Below, in pieces: positions 36,245-45,451 of a stretch of DNA of 64,000 nt. The DNA is from Xanthomonas sp. F10 (lineage in GTDB: Bacteria; Pseudomonadota; Gammaproteobacteria; Xanthomonadales; Xanthomonadaceae), in NCBI RefSeq assembly GCF_014206815.1, contig NZ_JACHNP010000004.1, forward strand, positions 248,001 through 312,000. The letters run 5' to 3'. Both the position numbers and the translations under genes were made by a program. The notes beneath the pieces were generated by a model. That model searched no databases. It was given only the letters and a program-made list of their open reading frames with translations, and was not told the DNA's origin. Each line of letters starts with the position of its first letter. The first letter of the stretch is position 1.

Positions 36245-36378
36245 GCTTGCACTCCGGTTCGAAAGAGACGCGATGATCGGACATCGCCGCGGCGGCGGCC
36301 AGCGGAGCGGCGTGAAATAGAGCGTGCCGTACAGGTACAGGCGGGAGCAGCGTTGCGGCGACGCGTTTGGTGCCATGC

Positions 36379-36402
36379 GTCGCGACTGAAGTCGCTCCCA
36401 CA
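36379..36402. repeat. REP element, GCGAC-TTCA-GTCGC class, reverse orientation
   Basis: Single copy reading GTCGCGACTGAAGTCGCTCC on the plus strand, with stem GCGAC/GTCGC and loop TTCA on the minus strand. Confidence 0.8.
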
Positions 36403-36504
36403 GGGGGGGTGAGTTTCCGTCTTCCGAGAGCGTGTGTGTGCCGATGAAAAAGATGATCGGCTGTCATCACTGCAGCGCTGTTGCGCGCCGCACACGTGAT
36501 CACG

Positions 36505-36568
36505 CGTAGGAGCGGCTTCAGCCGCGACCCGATGCAGCAGGCGTGTCGCGGCTGAAGCCGCTCCTACG
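36505..36568. repeat. Inverted REP pair (BIME), copy A
   Basis: Arms at 36505-36528 and 36545-36568 are exact inverted repeats of the GCGGC-TTCA-GCCGC class; the loop is CCGATGCAGCAGGCGT. A copy differing at one base lies at 36841-36904. Confidence 0.9.
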
Positions 36569-36681
36569 AGACGTGATCGTTGGCGATCTGATGACCACGC
36601 CGGCGGGCGCAGGATGTCGGTTGTCCATTGATGCGCGGGCGTGGCGGAAGCCTGTGCCTGCATGGTGCTGCGTGCTGCGAT

Positions 36682-36742
36682 GTGGGAGCGACTTCAGTCG
36701 CGACGCGATTGGCCGACCGGCGCGATTGAAGTCGCTCCTACA
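36682..36742. repeat. Inverted REP pair, GCGAC-TTCA-GTCGC class
   Basis: Arms at 36682-36704 and about 36721-36742. The second arm has one change in its stem (GCGATTGAAGTCGC), so the pair is slightly decayed. Confidence 0.85.
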
Positions 36743-36840
36743 GCGGAGCTACCTCTCGCTTCCCGCGAGTGGGTGATCCAGGCGGACCACGCGAACGATC
36801 GCCGCTGCAACGTGGCCCATGGCGCCGCGCAAGGGACGCG

Positions 36841-36904
36841 CGTAGGAGCGGCTTCAGCCGCGACCCGATGCAGCAGGCGTGCCGCGGCTGAAGCCGCTCC
36901 TACG
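36841..36904. repeat. Inverted REP pair (BIME), copy B
   Basis: Same sequence and loop as copy A at 36505-36568, except GTGCCGCGG in place of GTGTCGCGG. The pair, including its loop, appears to have been duplicated as one unit. Confidence 0.9.
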
Positions 36905-37028
36905 ACAGCATGCCAAAGCGCGGCGGCAGATCGCAGGCTTCCACGGCCGCGGCGCGGCCGGAAGGAAACAGGGCGGCGACACACGGCAGCACGAACCAGG
37001 GGCTCGCGGAACGCGCGGCGCGACGCCG

Positions 37029-37790
37029 CTAGTCCAGCGTCCCCAGGAATGCACGCAGCGCCTCGGCGACGGTGTCGGCATGGCCGAGGAACGGGGCGTG
37101 GCCGCCGCCGGCGACGATCAGCGCGCGCGCGTTCGGCGCCAGTGTCGCGGCGGCCTCCATGCCCGTGGGCGGGACCAGGCGGTCGCGCTGGCCGCCGATC
37201 CACAGGCTGGGCACGCGCAGGCCGGGCAGGGCGCGGCGCAGGTCGGTGCGTTCCAGCAGGGTCAGGCCGTCCTGCAGCACGTGCGGGTCGGGTGCGCCGC
37301 GGGCGTCGAGCGCTTCGCGCAGGGTGCGCAGTTCGGCGCGCGCGTGCGCCGAGCCGAGCGTGTCCAGCGCCAGGAAGCGTTCGAGGGTGCCGCGGTAATC
37401 CTCGGCGAGGTCGCGGCCGAACTGTTCGAATACCTGTGGCTCCACGGCGTGCGGCCAGTCACTGCCGCGCACGAAGCGCGGCGTCGCCGCGAGCATCGCC
37501 AGCCCGCGCACCTGCGGTTGCGTGGCGGCGGCATGCAGCGCGAACAGCCCGCCCAGCGACCAGCCCAGCCACACCGCCGGTGGCGTGGCCGCGGCGATCG
37601 CGCTGACCACATGCGGCAGCGCCAGCGGCGTGTCGTCGCCGCGGCTGTGGCCGTGCCCGGGCAGGTCCACCAGGTGCAGGCGGTACTGCGCCGACAGGCG
37701 CTCCACCAGCGGCGCGAAGATGCCGCCGTTCAATGCCCAGCCGTGCAGCAGGACCAGATCGGGGCCCTGCCCCAGGGTGTCGATATGCAT
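37029..37790 (-). CDS. bioH: Pimeloyl-ACP methyl ester carboxylesterase BioH
   Basis: 253 aa alpha/beta hydrolase. LLHGWALNGGIFAPL and the nucleophile elbow GWSLGG (Ser78) match BioH, with the acid in GGQRDRLVPP and the histidine in AGGGHAPFLGH. It hydrolyses the methyl ester of pimeloyl-ACP, releasing the chain from fatty-acid elongation for BioF. It lies downstream of bioF and the DUF7079-like gene on the same strand, with a 48-base gap. Confidence 0.93.
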   Translation of the reverse strand: MHIDTLGQGPDLVLLHGWALNGGIFAPLVERLSAQYRLHLVDLPGHGHSRGDDTPLALPHVVSAIAAATPPAVWLGWSLGGLFALHAAATQPQVRGLAMLAATPRFVRGSDWPHAVEPQVFEQFGRDLAEDYRGTLERFLALDTLGSAHARAELRTLREALDARGAPDPHVLQDGLTLLERTDLRRALPGLRVPSLWIGGQRDRLVPPTGMEAAATLAPNARALIVAGGGHAPFLGHADTVAEALRAFLGTLD

Positions 37791-37838
37791 CGGTATCCGT
37801 CGTTGCGAAGGAACAGGAGAGCGGCGTCGGCCGCCGCG

Positions 37839-38192
37839 TCAGTGCGCCGCGCGCTGCGCCAGCACCTGCGGCAGCAGCAGGCGCCACTGTCGGCGTGGAT
37901 AGCCGCGGGTGCACCAGGCCGACCAGCGATGCGCGCCGCGGCGCTGCTGGATCGCCGCGCTCAGCCAGTCGGCGTCGATGCCCTGCCAGGCGCCAGCCGG
38001 CGTCAGCAGGTTGGGCGCCAGCCGCGGATGCACGTCGTCGCGCAGCATCCGCCACAGCGTGTCGGTGGCGAGCGGCGAGGCGGCGAGCACGCCGGCGATG
38101 TGCGCGTGGTGCGCGTCGACCGCAGTGTCCAGGTACAGCGCCGACAGCGCCTCCCAGACCTTGCGCCGCGCGGCCAGCGCGCCGTCGCTCAC
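37839..38192 (-). CDS. Small conserved protein (DUF7079-like) between bioF and bioH
   Basis: 117 aa from GTG 38192, which overlaps the bioF stop as GTGA. The sequence has the pattern (R)[13 protein letters not shown], then [32 protein letters not shown] and GIDADWL of small helical proteins that I recall as DUF7079; the family name is from memory. No catalytic motif, signal or membrane helix is visible. Its tight coupling to bioF suggests co-expression with biotin synthesis, but no function can be assigned. Confidence 0.75.
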   Translation of the reverse strand: MSDGALAARRKVWEALSALYLDTAVDAHHAHIAGVLAASPLATDTLWRMLRDDVHPRLAPNLLTPAGAWQGIDADWLSAAIQQRRGAHRWSAWCTRGYPRRQWRLLLPQVLAQRAAH

Positions 38193-39394
38193 GCCGGCAG
38201 ACCGGGTGGGTGTGCGGTTACGCGATCGCGGGCCAGCGCCAGCGCATCCAGCAGCGCCTGCACCTGCGCCGGCGTGTGCAGCGCCGACAGGGTCACGCGC
38301 AGCCGCGACTTGCCTTCCGGCACGGTCGGCGGGCGGATCGCCGAGACCAGATAGCCCGCCTGTTCCAGTGCCGCAGACCATGCCAGCGCGGTGCGCTCCT
38401 CGCCGCACAGCAGCGGCTGGATCGGCGTGTCCGAGGCCATCAGGTCGAGGCCATGGCGACGTGCGCCGCCACGGAACAGGACGATCAGTTCGACCAGGCG
38501 TTCGCGCCGCCATTGGTCGCGCCGCGCCAGCTTGACCGCGGCCAGCGACGCGGCGGCCTGCGCCGGCGGCAGCGCGGTGGTGTACAGATACGGCCGCGCG
38601 GTTTCGGCCAGGTGCCGGATCAGCGTGGCATCGCCGACCACCGCCGCGCCGTAGCCGCCCAGCGCCTTACCCAGGGTCACCAGTTGCAGCGGCACGTCGT
38701 CGACACCCAGCCCGGCCTCGGCGACGCTGCCGCGCCCCTGCGGGCCGACCACGCCGACGCCGTGCGCGTCGTCCACGTAGAGCAGCGCCTGTTGCGTGCG
38801 CGCCACCAGCGCCAGCGAGCGCAGCGGGGCGACGTCGCCGTCCATGCTGAACACGCCATCGGTGGCCAGCATCGCCGCGCCGTCGGCAGCGTGCTTGAGC
38901 TGGCGCATCGCGCCTTCGGCATCCAGGTGCGGATAGCGGCGCAGGCGGCAGCCGGCCAGGCGGCTGGCGTCGAGCAGGCTGGCGTGGTTGAGCCGGTCCT
39001 GCACGCACACGTCCTCTTCCTCGCTCAGTAGCGCCTGCTGCACCGCCAGGTTGGCGATGAAGCCGCTGCCGAACAGCAGCGCCTGCGGATAGCCGAGCCA
39101 GTCGGCGATCTCGCGTTCCAGCGCCTCGTGCAGCGCGTGGTGGCCGCACACCAGGTGCGAGGCGGTGGCGCCGGCGCCTTCGCGCGCGGCCGCGTCCTGC
39201 AGGGCCGCGAGCACTTCGAACTGCTGCGCCAGGCCCAGGTAGTCGTTGCTGCAGAAGCCGGTCAGCCAGCGGCCGTCGACTTCCAGGCGCACGCCGTCGC
39301 GGCGGCCGACGCTGCGGCGCATGCGCAGGCGCCCCTGCGCTTCGCGCAGGGCACGCGCGGACTGGATGCGGTCGTGCAGGTCGGGACGGGCCAT
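38189..39394 (-). CDS. bioF: 8-amino-7-oxononanoate synthase BioF
   Basis: 401 aa from ATG 39394. PLP alpha-oxoamine synthase: the PLP lysine is Lys243 in [12 protein letters not shown], the ring-stacking and Asp residues are in [10 protein letters not shown] (about 205-214), and FCSNDYLGL (48-55) forms the substrate-binding start. It condenses pimeloyl-ACP with alanine. Length equals the family norm. The long upstream in-frame extension is non-coding spacer. The bioB stop lies 100 bases upstream. Confidence 0.96.
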   Translation of the reverse strand: MARPDLHDRIQSARALREAQGRLRMRRSVGRRDGVRLEVDGRWLTGFCSNDYLGLAQQFEVLAALQDAAAREGAGATASHLVCGHHALHEALEREIADWLGYPQALLFGSGFIANLAVQQALLSEEEDVCVQDRLNHASLLDASRLAGCRLRRYPHLDAEGAMRQLKHAADGAAMLATDGVFSMDGDVAPLRSLALVARTQQALLYVDDAHGVGVVGPQGRGSVAEAGLGVDDVPLQLVTLGKALGGYGAAVVGDATLIRHLAETARPYLYTTALPPAQAAASLAAVKLARRDQWRRERLVELIVLFRGGARRHGLDLMASDTPIQPLLCGEERTALAWSAALEQAGYLVSAIRPPTVPEGKSRLRVTLSALHTPAQVQALLDALALARDRVTAHPPGLPA

Positions 39395-39494
39395 GGGCGT
39401 GGGATGGGCGTCTGGCGGGCTAGCGTAGCGCGTCCCCAGCCGGGCCGGGCGCCGCCGGCGATGGACGGCCGGATCGGCGGACGGACGCGCGACG

Positions 39495-40532
39495 TCAGAC
39501 CAGGGCGGCGGCGATCGTCGGCGTGGCGGTGATGTCCGCATGCACGGTGCCGGGATGGTCGTGCGCGTCGGCGTCGACCATCACCTGCATCGGCCGCAGC
39601 CCCAGCCGTGCGAACAGCGCCTGGTCGCGTTCGGTGTCCGGGTTGCCGGTGGTCAGCAGTTTCTCGCCGTAGAAGATCGAGTTGGCGCCGGCGCAGAAGC
39701 ACAGCGCCTGCAGTTCGTCGCTCATGCTCTCGCGCCCGGCCGACAGCCGCACCATCGCCCGCGGCATCGCGATGCGCGCGACCGCGATCGTGCGGACGAA
39801 TTCGAACGGATCCAGTTCGACCGTGCCGTGCAGCGGCGTGCCGGCGACCTGCACCAGGCGGTTGATCGGCACCGAATCCGGATGCACCGGCAGGTTGGCC
39901 AGCGCCTGCAGCAGGCCGGCGCGCTGGTCGCGCGACTCGCCCATGCCGACGATGCCGCCGCAGCAGGTCTTCAGGCCGGCGTCGCGCACGTGGGTCAGCG
40001 TGTCCAGGCGGTCCTGGTACTGGCGGGTGTGGATGATCGAGTCGTAGAAATCCGGCGCGGTGTCCAGATTGTGGTTGTAGTAGTCCAGCCCGGCCGCCTT
40101 CAGCGCCTGCGCCTGGGTACCGTCGAGCATGCCCAGGGTGGCGCAGGTCTCCAGGCCCAGCGCCTTCACCTCGCGGATCATCTCCGCCACCTTCGGGATG
40201 TCGCGGTCCTTGGGCGAGCGCCAGGCCGCGCCCATGCAGAACCGCGAGGCGCCGGCGGCCTTGGCCTGGCGCGCCTTGTCCAGCACCGCCTCGGTGCTCA
40301 TCAGCTTCTGCGCCTCCACGCCGGTGGCGTAACGCTGCGCCTGCGGGCAGTAGGCGCAGTCTTCCGGGCAACCGCCGGTCTTCACCGACAGCAGCGTGGA
40401 CACCTGCACCTGCGCCGGATCGAAGTGCTCGCGGTGCACGGCGCCGGCGCGGTGCAGCAACTCCGGGAACGGCAGATCGAACAGGGCGAGCAATTCCTGG
40501 CGTTGCCAGTCGTGTCGGACGACAGCGGACAT
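39495..40532 (-). CDS. bioB: Biotin synthase BioB
   Basis: 345 aa radical-SAM enzyme that inserts sulfur into dethiobiotin. The [4Fe-4S] cysteines are Cys55, Cys59 and Cys62 (CPEDCAYC), and the second-cluster region and [12 protein letters not shown] are intact. An AGGA sequence precedes the ATG. It is first in the minus-strand run bioB, bioF, DUF7079-like, bioH, SDR, bioC and has a promoter overlapping a BirA-like inverted repeat. Confidence 0.97.
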   Translation of the reverse strand: MSAVVRHDWQRQELLALFDLPFPELLHRAGAVHREHFDPAQVQVSTLLSVKTGGCPEDCAYCPQAQRYATGVEAQKLMSTEAVLDKARQAKAAGASRFCMGAAWRSPKDRDIPKVAEMIREVKALGLETCATLGMLDGTQAQALKAAGLDYYNHNLDTAPDFYDSIIHTRQYQDRLDTLTHVRDAGLKTCCGGIVGMGESRDQRAGLLQALANLPVHPDSVPINRLVQVAGTPLHGTVELDPFEFVRTIAVARIAMPRAMVRLSAGRESMSDELQALCFCAGANSIFYGEKLLTTGNPDTERDQALFARLGLRPMQVMVDADAHDHPGTVHADITATPTIAAALV

Positions 40533-40569
40533 GGGGGTTTCCTGACGGTCAGCGGCTGGGAAAGCGGGC

Positions 40570-40625
40570 AGTCTGGTGAGCATGCAAAGTCCTGTCAACT
40601 TGATGAAAGGTGGTTTGGTTGACGG
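40570..40625 (-). promoter_or_regulatory. bioB promoter with BirA-like inverted repeat
   Basis: Reading leftwards, a perfect -35 hexamer TTGACA (40598-40593) is followed after 17 bases by CAGACT (40575-40570) as a weak -10; bioB starts about 30 bases beyond. The -35 lies in one arm of an inverted repeat: CTGTCAAC (40592-40599) and GTTGACGG (40618-40625), spaced by 18 bases. The arm and spacing resemble BirA operators, though the arm sequence differs from the TTGTAAACC consensus. It also covers the start region of comF. Confidence 0.5.
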
Positions 40626-41313
40626 CGGCTGGCGCTGGCTGCAGCGCCGCCTGCTGCCGGAACGCTGCCTGGTCTGCGCGGAGCCTGGTGTGCCGGGCCT
40701 GGACCTGTGTGCGGCCTGTCGCGATGGCGTGCCCTGGAACGCGGCGGCCTGCTGCCGCTGTGCGCTGCCGTTGCCGGCCCTGGATGCCGAGCAGGTCTGC
40801 GGCGCGTGCCAGCGTCGGCCGCCGCCGCTGGAGCGGGTCGCCAGCGCCTGCGTGTACGCCGCGCCGGTCGATGGCCTGTTGCGTCGCTTCAAGTTCCACC
40901 AGGACCTGGCCGCCGGCCGACTGCTCGCCGCGCTGCTGCAGGCACGCTGCGCGGCCTTGCCGCGGCCGCAGGCGCTGCTGCCAGTGCCGCTGCATCCGGC
41001 GCGCTTGCGCCGGCGCGGCTACGACCAGGCGCTGGAACTGGCGAAGCCACTGGCGCGCGCGCTGGACGTGCCGCTGTGCCTGGACCTGCAGCGGGTGCGG
41101 GCGACCGCGGCACAATCCGAACTGGACGCCCGCGCGCGCCGGCGCAATCTGCGCGGCGCGTTCGCGGTGCCGACCTCGGCCGCGTTGCCGGCGCATGTGG
41201 CCCTGATCGACGACGTGATGACCACCGGCGCGACCCTCCACGCCGCGGCAAAGGCGCTGCGCCGCGCCGGCGTCGAACGGGTCGATGCGTGGGTGGTGGC
41301 GCGGGTGCCGTGA
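40582..41313 (+). CDS. comF: ComF family phosphoribosyltransferase-like protein
   Basis: 243 aa from ATG 40582; GTG 40576 and ATG 40603 are alternatives and the true start is unclear because a putative operator covers this region. The N-terminus carries double zinc-finger cysteines (CLVC at 29-32, CAAC at 43-46, CCRC at 57-60, CGAC at 73-76). The C-terminus is a type I PRTase fold with the PRPP loop [12 protein letters not shown] and the ComF segment [27 protein letters not shown]. ComF acts in natural transformation in competent bacteria. It is divergent from bioB. Confidence 0.9.
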   Translation: MQSPVNLMKGGLVDGGWRWLQRRLLPERCLVCAEPGVPGLDLCAACRDGVPWNAAACCRCALPLPALDAEQVCGACQRRPPPLERVASACVYAAPVDGLLRRFKFHQDLAAGRLLAALLQARCAALPRPQALLPVPLHPARLRRRGYDQALELAKPLARALDVPLCLDLQRVRATAAQSELDARARRRNLRGAFAVPTSAALPAHVALIDDVMTTGATLHAAAKALRRAGVERVDAWVVARVP

Positions 41314-41423
41314 CGCTGGACCCGCTGCACCTGCGCCGCCTGGTGGACCCGTGCCTGTCGCGTGGCCTGGCGGCCAGGATGCTGCTTCGTGTCGCCGAAG
41401 CGGACTGCCGAACCGCGTCGGTG

Positions 41424-42326
41424 TCAGTCGGCGCGCAGCGCCAGCGCGGCGGCGATGCCGACGAAGATCGCCAGGCCGACCCAGTTGTTGTGCAGGAAGG
41501 CGCGGAAGCACGCGGCGCGTTCGCGGTGGCGGGCCATGCGGAACTCCGCGGCGACCAGCAGCGCCGCCACGCCCAGGCCGGCCCAGTACCACATGCCCAG
41601 GCCCGCGCGGTGGCCGACGAAGCCGAGGGCGACGAACATCAGCGCGTACAGCACGCCCTGGATGACCAGATCCAGTTCGCCGAACAGGATCGCGGTGGAC
41701 TTGGAGCCGGCGCGCAGGTCGTCCTCGCGATCGACCATCGCATACCAGGTGTCGTAGGCAGTGGACCAGAGGATGTTGACCGCGTACAGCAGCCAGCCCA
41801 GTGCCGGCACCTCGCCGCGCACGGCGGCGAAGGCCATCGGGATGCCCCAGCCGAAGGCCATGCCCAGGTAGACCTGCGGCAGGTAGGTGTAGCGCTTCAG
41901 GTAGGGATAGCTGGCGGCCAGCAACAGCCCGACCACGCTCAGGCCGATGGTCAGCGCGTTCATCGTCAGCACCAGCGCGAACGCGACCAGCATCAGCACC
42001 GCGAACACCGCCAGCGCCTCGCGGCCGCTGACCGCGCCGGTGGCCAGCGGCCGGCTGCGGGTGCGCTCGACCTGCGGATCCAGCCAGCGGTCGGCGTAGT
42101 CGTTGATCACGCAGCCGGCCGAGCGGGTCAGCCACACCCCGGCGGTGAACACGAACAGGGTCCACAGCGGCGGCACCCCATCGGCGGCCAGCCACAGCGC
42201 CCACCAGGTCGGCCACAGCAGCAGCAGCGCGCCGATCGGCCGGTCGCCGCGCAGCAGTTTCCAGTACTGGCCCAGGCGCGCGCGCGGCGGCAGCGCGGCA
42301 GGCGTTTCGTAGCGTTCGTAAGCCAT
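41424..42326 (-). CDS. ubiA: 4-hydroxybenzoate octaprenyltransferase UbiA
   Basis: 300 aa from ATG 42326. Nine predicted helices. The two Asp-rich, Mg-diphosphate motifs are NDYADRWLD (75-83) and [12 protein letters not shown] (192-203), as in UbiA. It prenylates 4-hydroxybenzoate in ubiquinone synthesis at the inner membrane. Another ubiquinone factor, ubiK, lies 3.1 kb away. It is convergent with comF, 110 bases apart. Confidence 0.96.
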   Translation of the reverse strand: MAYERYETPAALPPRARLGQYWKLLRGDRPIGALLLLWPTWWALWLAADGVPPLWTLFVFTAGVWLTRSAGCVINDYADRWLDPQVERTRSRPLATGAVSGREALAVFAVLMLVAFALVLTMNALTIGLSVVGLLLAASYPYLKRYTYLPQVYLGMAFGWGIPMAFAAVRGEVPALGWLLYAVNILWSTAYDTWYAMVDREDDLRAGSKSTAILFGELDLVIQGVLYALMFVALGFVGHRAGLGMWYWAGLGVAALLVAAEFRMARHRERAACFRAFLHNNWVGLAIFVGIAAALALRAD

Positions 42327-42661
42327 CGCGCAAGGGTAGCAGCCGCGTGGTGTGGGCGGCGCGTCGCGATGTCGTGGCGGTGGCCTGCGACGCACGGTGA
42401 CTGCCTGGGGCGCGAGGCGGCGTCGTCGCGTGTGGGTCTGCAGATGCGCTCTAGCGGTCAGTCCGGCCCCAGCCTGCGGGCGTGTCTGAGCGGCGCGTCT
42501 TCTACGCCCGGGGGGATCGGCCTCGGCGTCGCCTGTGCGCCGCGCGCGGTTGCCTGGTCAAGCGGGGCGGCCTCGTCAGAACGTCCGCGGGGGGTGCTGT
42601 CGCAAGGAGTTGCGGCCGGGGGAGACGCGGCCGACGAATGCCGTTAGAATGCGCGTCCGTT
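42327..42661. other. 335-base spacer upstream of ubiA and the tRNA gene
   Basis: No gene is seen. A TTAGAAT box at 42644-42650 lies about twelve bases before the tRNA and could serve as its -10 element; a matching -35 is not obvious. Confidence 0.5.
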
Positions 42662-42738
42662 GCGCCCGTAGCTCAGCCGGATAGAGTAGTGGCTTCCGAA
42701 GCCATTGGTCGGGGGTTCGAATCCCTCCGGGCGCGCCA
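42662..42738 (+). tRNA. tRNA-Arg (anticodon CCG)
   Basis: 77 bases including encoded CCA. Acceptor stem GCGCCCG / CGGGCGC, D arm GCTC...GAGT, anticodon arm GTGGC-TTCCGAA-GCCAT with anticodon CCG, T arm with GGTTCGAAT, discriminator G. All stems pair. It decodes CGG, a common arginine codon in this high-GC genome. Confidence 0.97.
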
Positions 42739-42822
42739 TCCAGTCCTTCCCCCTGCTTCCTCCGCATCGTCATTCCGACGATCGCGTGCCCGGGACAGAC
42801 CCGCTGGCGCCGCAGTTATCGT

Positions 42823-42960
42823 ATGCGCATGCCTGTGCCCATCTTCCCTGTTTTTGCTCTCGTGCTTGCCTGTGCTGCCGCCGGCTGCGGCGCAGATGCC
42901 GGCACAACCGGCGCGCGCCGGCGCATCGGGCAGGCTGCGCAGATCCACGCTCGGACATGA
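42823..42960 (+). CDS. Possible small lipoprotein, coupled to downstream hydrolase
   Basis: 45 codons. The frame starts MRMPVPIFPVFALVLACAAA, a hydrophobic leader ending in the lipobox-like AAGC (Cys22), followed by a short basic tail. Its stop overlaps the start of the alpha/beta hydrolase as ATGA, the coupling seen elsewhere in this window. No strong ribosome-binding site is visible and there is no homology evidence, so it may be a leader or chance frame. Confidence 0.4.
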   Translation: MRMPVPIFPVFALVLACAAAGCGADAGTTGARRRIGQAAQIHART

Positions 42961-43802
42961 CCATTCCACGTACTGCCAGTCCACGCACCGCGTTGCCCAA
43001 ACCCGCGGTGCGCCTGCTCGGCGCGGACGATGCGCTGGCCTATCTGCGGGTAGGCGAGGGCGCGCCGGTGCTGCTGGTGCACGGGGCATTGTGCGACTAC
43101 CGCTATTGGGCGCCGCAGGTGCGCGGGCTGGCCGACCGCTTCCAGCTCAGTGCGCTGAGCCTGGGCCAGTACTACCCGCGGCTGCCGTCGGCGTCGCGGC
43201 ATGTATTCGGCTGGCGCTGGCATGCGCAGCAGCTCGCCGCCTTCATCGCCGAGGAAGCGCGGCCGGTGCATCTGGTCGGGCACTCCCGTGGCGCCGCCGT
43301 CGCCTGGCAGGCGGCGCTGCTGCGGCCCGACGCCATCGCCAGCCTGACCCTGTTCGATCCGGGCGGCCCGCAACCGCAGGGCCTGCCGGCCGAGGTGCAG
43401 GCGGTCCGCGCGCAGGCGATCGCGTTGCTCCAAGGCGGCCAGATCGAGGCCGGCCTGGAATGCTTCGTCGACTCGGTCAGCCAGCCCGGCGCCTGGGCGC
43501 GCAGCAGCGCGAGCTTTCGGCAGATGGTGCGCGACAACGCGCAGACCCTGGTGCCGCAGATCGCCGACGCGCTGCCGGCGTACCGGCCAGAGCAGGCCGC
43601 CACGCTGGCGATGCCGGTGTTGCTGGTCGCCGGCGAACGCAGCCCGGCGCAGTACCGCGACAACGCTGCCGCCCTGGCGGCGTGGTTGCCGCAGGCGCGT
43701 CACGAGGTGCTGGCCGGGGCGTCGCACGGCATGACCTTCACCCATGCCAGGCGGTGCAATGCCCTGCTCGCCGATTGGGTGGACGCTGCGGCGAGGAGTT
43801 GA
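42957..43802 (+). CDS. Alpha/beta-fold hydrolase
   Basis: 281 aa from ATG 42957. VLLVHGALCDYRYW is the oxyanion strand, GHSRGAAVA the nucleophile elbow (Ser near residue 104), and GASHGMTF holds the catalytic histidine. The LFDPGG and PVLLVAGERSP segments are typical of lactonase/haloperoxidase-like hydrolases. No signal peptide; the natural substrate is unknown. The gene follows the tRNA-Arg and possibly a coupled 45-codon reading frame. Confidence 0.88.
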   Translation: MTIPRTASPRTALPKPAVRLLGADDALAYLRVGEGAPVLLVHGALCDYRYWAPQVRGLADRFQLSALSLGQYYPRLPSASRHVFGWRWHAQQLAAFIAEEARPVHLVGHSRGAAVAWQAALLRPDAIASLTLFDPGGPQPQGLPAEVQAVRAQAIALLQGGQIEAGLECFVDSVSQPGAWARSSASFRQMVRDNAQTLVPQIADALPAYRPEQAATLAMPVLLVAGERSPAQYRDNAAALAAWLPQARHEVLAGASHGMTFTHARRCNALLADWVDAAARS

Positions 43803-43884
43803 GCGCGGACGGCGGAGTGCCGCGCTCATCGGGCGCGACCGCGCACAGAAACAAAGCGGTGCATGCGCCGGCTGCGGCTTGACG

Positions 43885-45438
43885 TCACCCTGCCAGGCGA
43901 CGTGCTCCGGGCGCTGTGGAACCCACGGCGCTCGCCGCCGCCTCCCCACGATCCAGTTGCCGGTAGCCGATGGCCTCGGTCAGGTGTGCGGTGGCGATGG
44001 CATCGCTGGCGTCCAGGTCGGCGATGGTGCGTGCCACGCGCAAGATGCGGTGCAGCGAGCGCGCCGACAGCCGCAGGCGCTCGATCGCATGTTCCAGCAG
44101 CGCCTCGTCGCGCGGCTGCAGGCGGCAGTCGCGCAGGGTCTCGCTGTGGCCGAGCTGGCCGTTGGGGCGGCCGGCGCGGGCCTGCTGGCGTTGCCGCGCC
44201 TGCTCCACGCGCTCGCGCACAGCGGCGCTGGTTTCGCCGGGCGGCGCATCGGCACGCAGTGCCTGTGGCGGCAGCCGCGGCACGTCCACATGCAGGTCGA
44301 TGCGGTCCAGCAGTGGGCCGGAGATGCGCGCGCGATAGCGCCGCACCGCGTCCTCGCTGCAGCGGCAGCGGCCGCTGGGGTCGCCGGCCCAGCCGCAGGG
44401 GCAAGGGTTCATCGCCGCCACCAACTGGAAGCGCGCAGGAAACTCGGCACTGCGCGCCGCGCGCGACACGGTCACCTGGCCCGACTCCAGCGGCTCGCGC
44501 AACACTTCCAGCGCGTGCCGGTTCCACTCTGGCAGCTCGTCCAGGAACAGCACGCCGTGGTGCGCCAGCGAGATTTCGCCGGGGCGCGGATGGGTGCCGC
44601 CACCGACCAGCGACACCGCGCTGGCGGTGTGATGCGGCGCCCGGTAGGGGCGTTGCCGCCAGCGCGCCGGATCCACGCCGCGGCCGCTGACCGAGGCGAT
44701 GGCTGCGCTCTCCAGCGCCTCGGCTTCGCTGGCCTCGGGCAGGATGCCGGGCAGGCGCGAGGCCAGCAGGGTCTTGCCGCAGCCGGGGCTGCCGATCAGC
44801 AGCAGGTGGTGATGTCCGGCCGCGGCGATCTCCAGGGCGCGCCGCGCCTGCGCCTGGCCGCGCACGTCGCTCAGGTCGGGAAAGGGCGCGGCGACGGCCG
44901 GCGGCGCCGTCGCCGCGGGCAGGGTCTTGCTGCCGTTGAGCAATCCGCAGACCTCGAGCAGGGTGCGCGCGGTGAACGCCTGCACGTGTTGCGCCAGCGC
45001 GGCCTCGGCGCCGTTGTCGGCCGGCACGATCAGGGTGCGCCCGGCCTGGGCGGCGGCCAGCGCGGCCGGCAGGACGCCGTCGACTGGGCGCAGTTCGCCG
45101 GTCAGGGCCAGTTCGCCGAGGAATTCGTACTGGCCGAGTACCTGCGGGTCGAGCTGGCCGGCGGCGGCGAGGATGCCCAGCGCGATCGGCAGGTCGAAGC
45201 GGCCACCCTCCTTGGGCAGGTCCGCCGGGGCCAGGTTGACGGTGATCCGCCGCGCCGGGAATTCGTACTGCGCGCAGAGCAGGGCGGCGCGTACGCGATC
45301 GCGCGATTCGCGCACCGCTGCCTCAGGCAGGCCGACGATCTGCGTGGCCGGCAGGCCGCCGGAGAGATGGACTTCGACCCGAACCGGAGGCGCAAGCACC
45401 CCCGCGCGGGCACGGCTGTGCACCAGCGCCAGGCTCAT
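43885..45438 (-). CDS. yifB: YifB family Mg-chelatase-like AAA+ ATPase (ComM-like)
   Basis: 517 aa. An N-terminal Lon-protease-like domain (VEVHLSGGLPATQIVGLPEAAVRESRDRVRAA region) is followed by the AAA+ module with Walker A GSPGCGKT (216-223) and Walker B GVLFLDELPEW. The CPCG cysteines (MNPCPCG) and the C-terminal helical domain are present. YifB/ComM acts in branch migration during natural transformation in several gammaproteobacteria. Together with comF 2.6 kb away it adds to a competence gene set, though the two are not adjacent. It is 13 bases downstream of ubiK on the same strand. Confidence 0.94.
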   Translation of the reverse strand: MSLALVHSRARAGVLAPPVRVEVHLSGGLPATQIVGLPEAAVRESRDRVRAALLCAQYEFPARRITVNLAPADLPKEGGRFDLPIALGILAAAGQLDPQVLGQYEFLGELALTGELRPVDGVLPAALAAAQAGRTLIVPADNGAEAALAQHVQAFTARTLLEVCGLLNGSKTLPAATAPPAVAAPFPDLSDVRGQAQARRALEIAAAGHHHLLLIGSPGCGKTLLASRLPGILPEASEAEALESAAIASVSGRGVDPARWRQRPYRAPHHTASAVSLVGGGTHPRPGEISLAHHGVLFLDELPEWNRHALEVLREPLESGQVTVSRAARSAEFPARFQLVAAMNPCPCGWAGDPSGRCRCSEDAVRRYRARISGPLLDRIDLHVDVPRLPPQALRADAPPGETSAAVRERVEQARQRQQARAGRPNGQLGHSETLRDCRLQPRDEALLEHAIERLRLSARSLHRILRVARTIADLDASDAIATAHLTEAIGYRQLDRGEAAASAVGSTAPGARRLAG

Positions 45439-45451
45439 GGTGGCGGGTGGA

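Larger units (their letters stand above)
36245..37028. other. 784-base gene-free spacer packed with REP elements
   Basis: Between the SDR gene and bioH no credible coding sequence is found. At least seven palindromic REP units lie here in two sequence classes, including two near-identical inverted pairs (36505-36568 and 36841-36904) and one pair of the GCGAC class (36682-36742). Short frames across it translate the repeats only. Confidence 0.75.

Noticed and set aside
35462-36376. Longer ATG start for the SDR-fold protein at 36376
   Set aside because: The extra 44 residues would be translated from REP-flanking DNA; GTG 36244 has a ribosome-binding site and begins right at the Rossmann fold.
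36139-37606. Short frames with VGAASAATR / AAEAAPT peptides around the REP clusters
   Set aside because: These peptides are translations of the REP palindromes and recur at every REP site; they are not genes.
42482-43882. Plus-strand 466-codon frame through the tRNA-Arg gene
   Set aside because: It crosses a complete tRNA and is out of frame with the well-supported hydrolase gene downstream.
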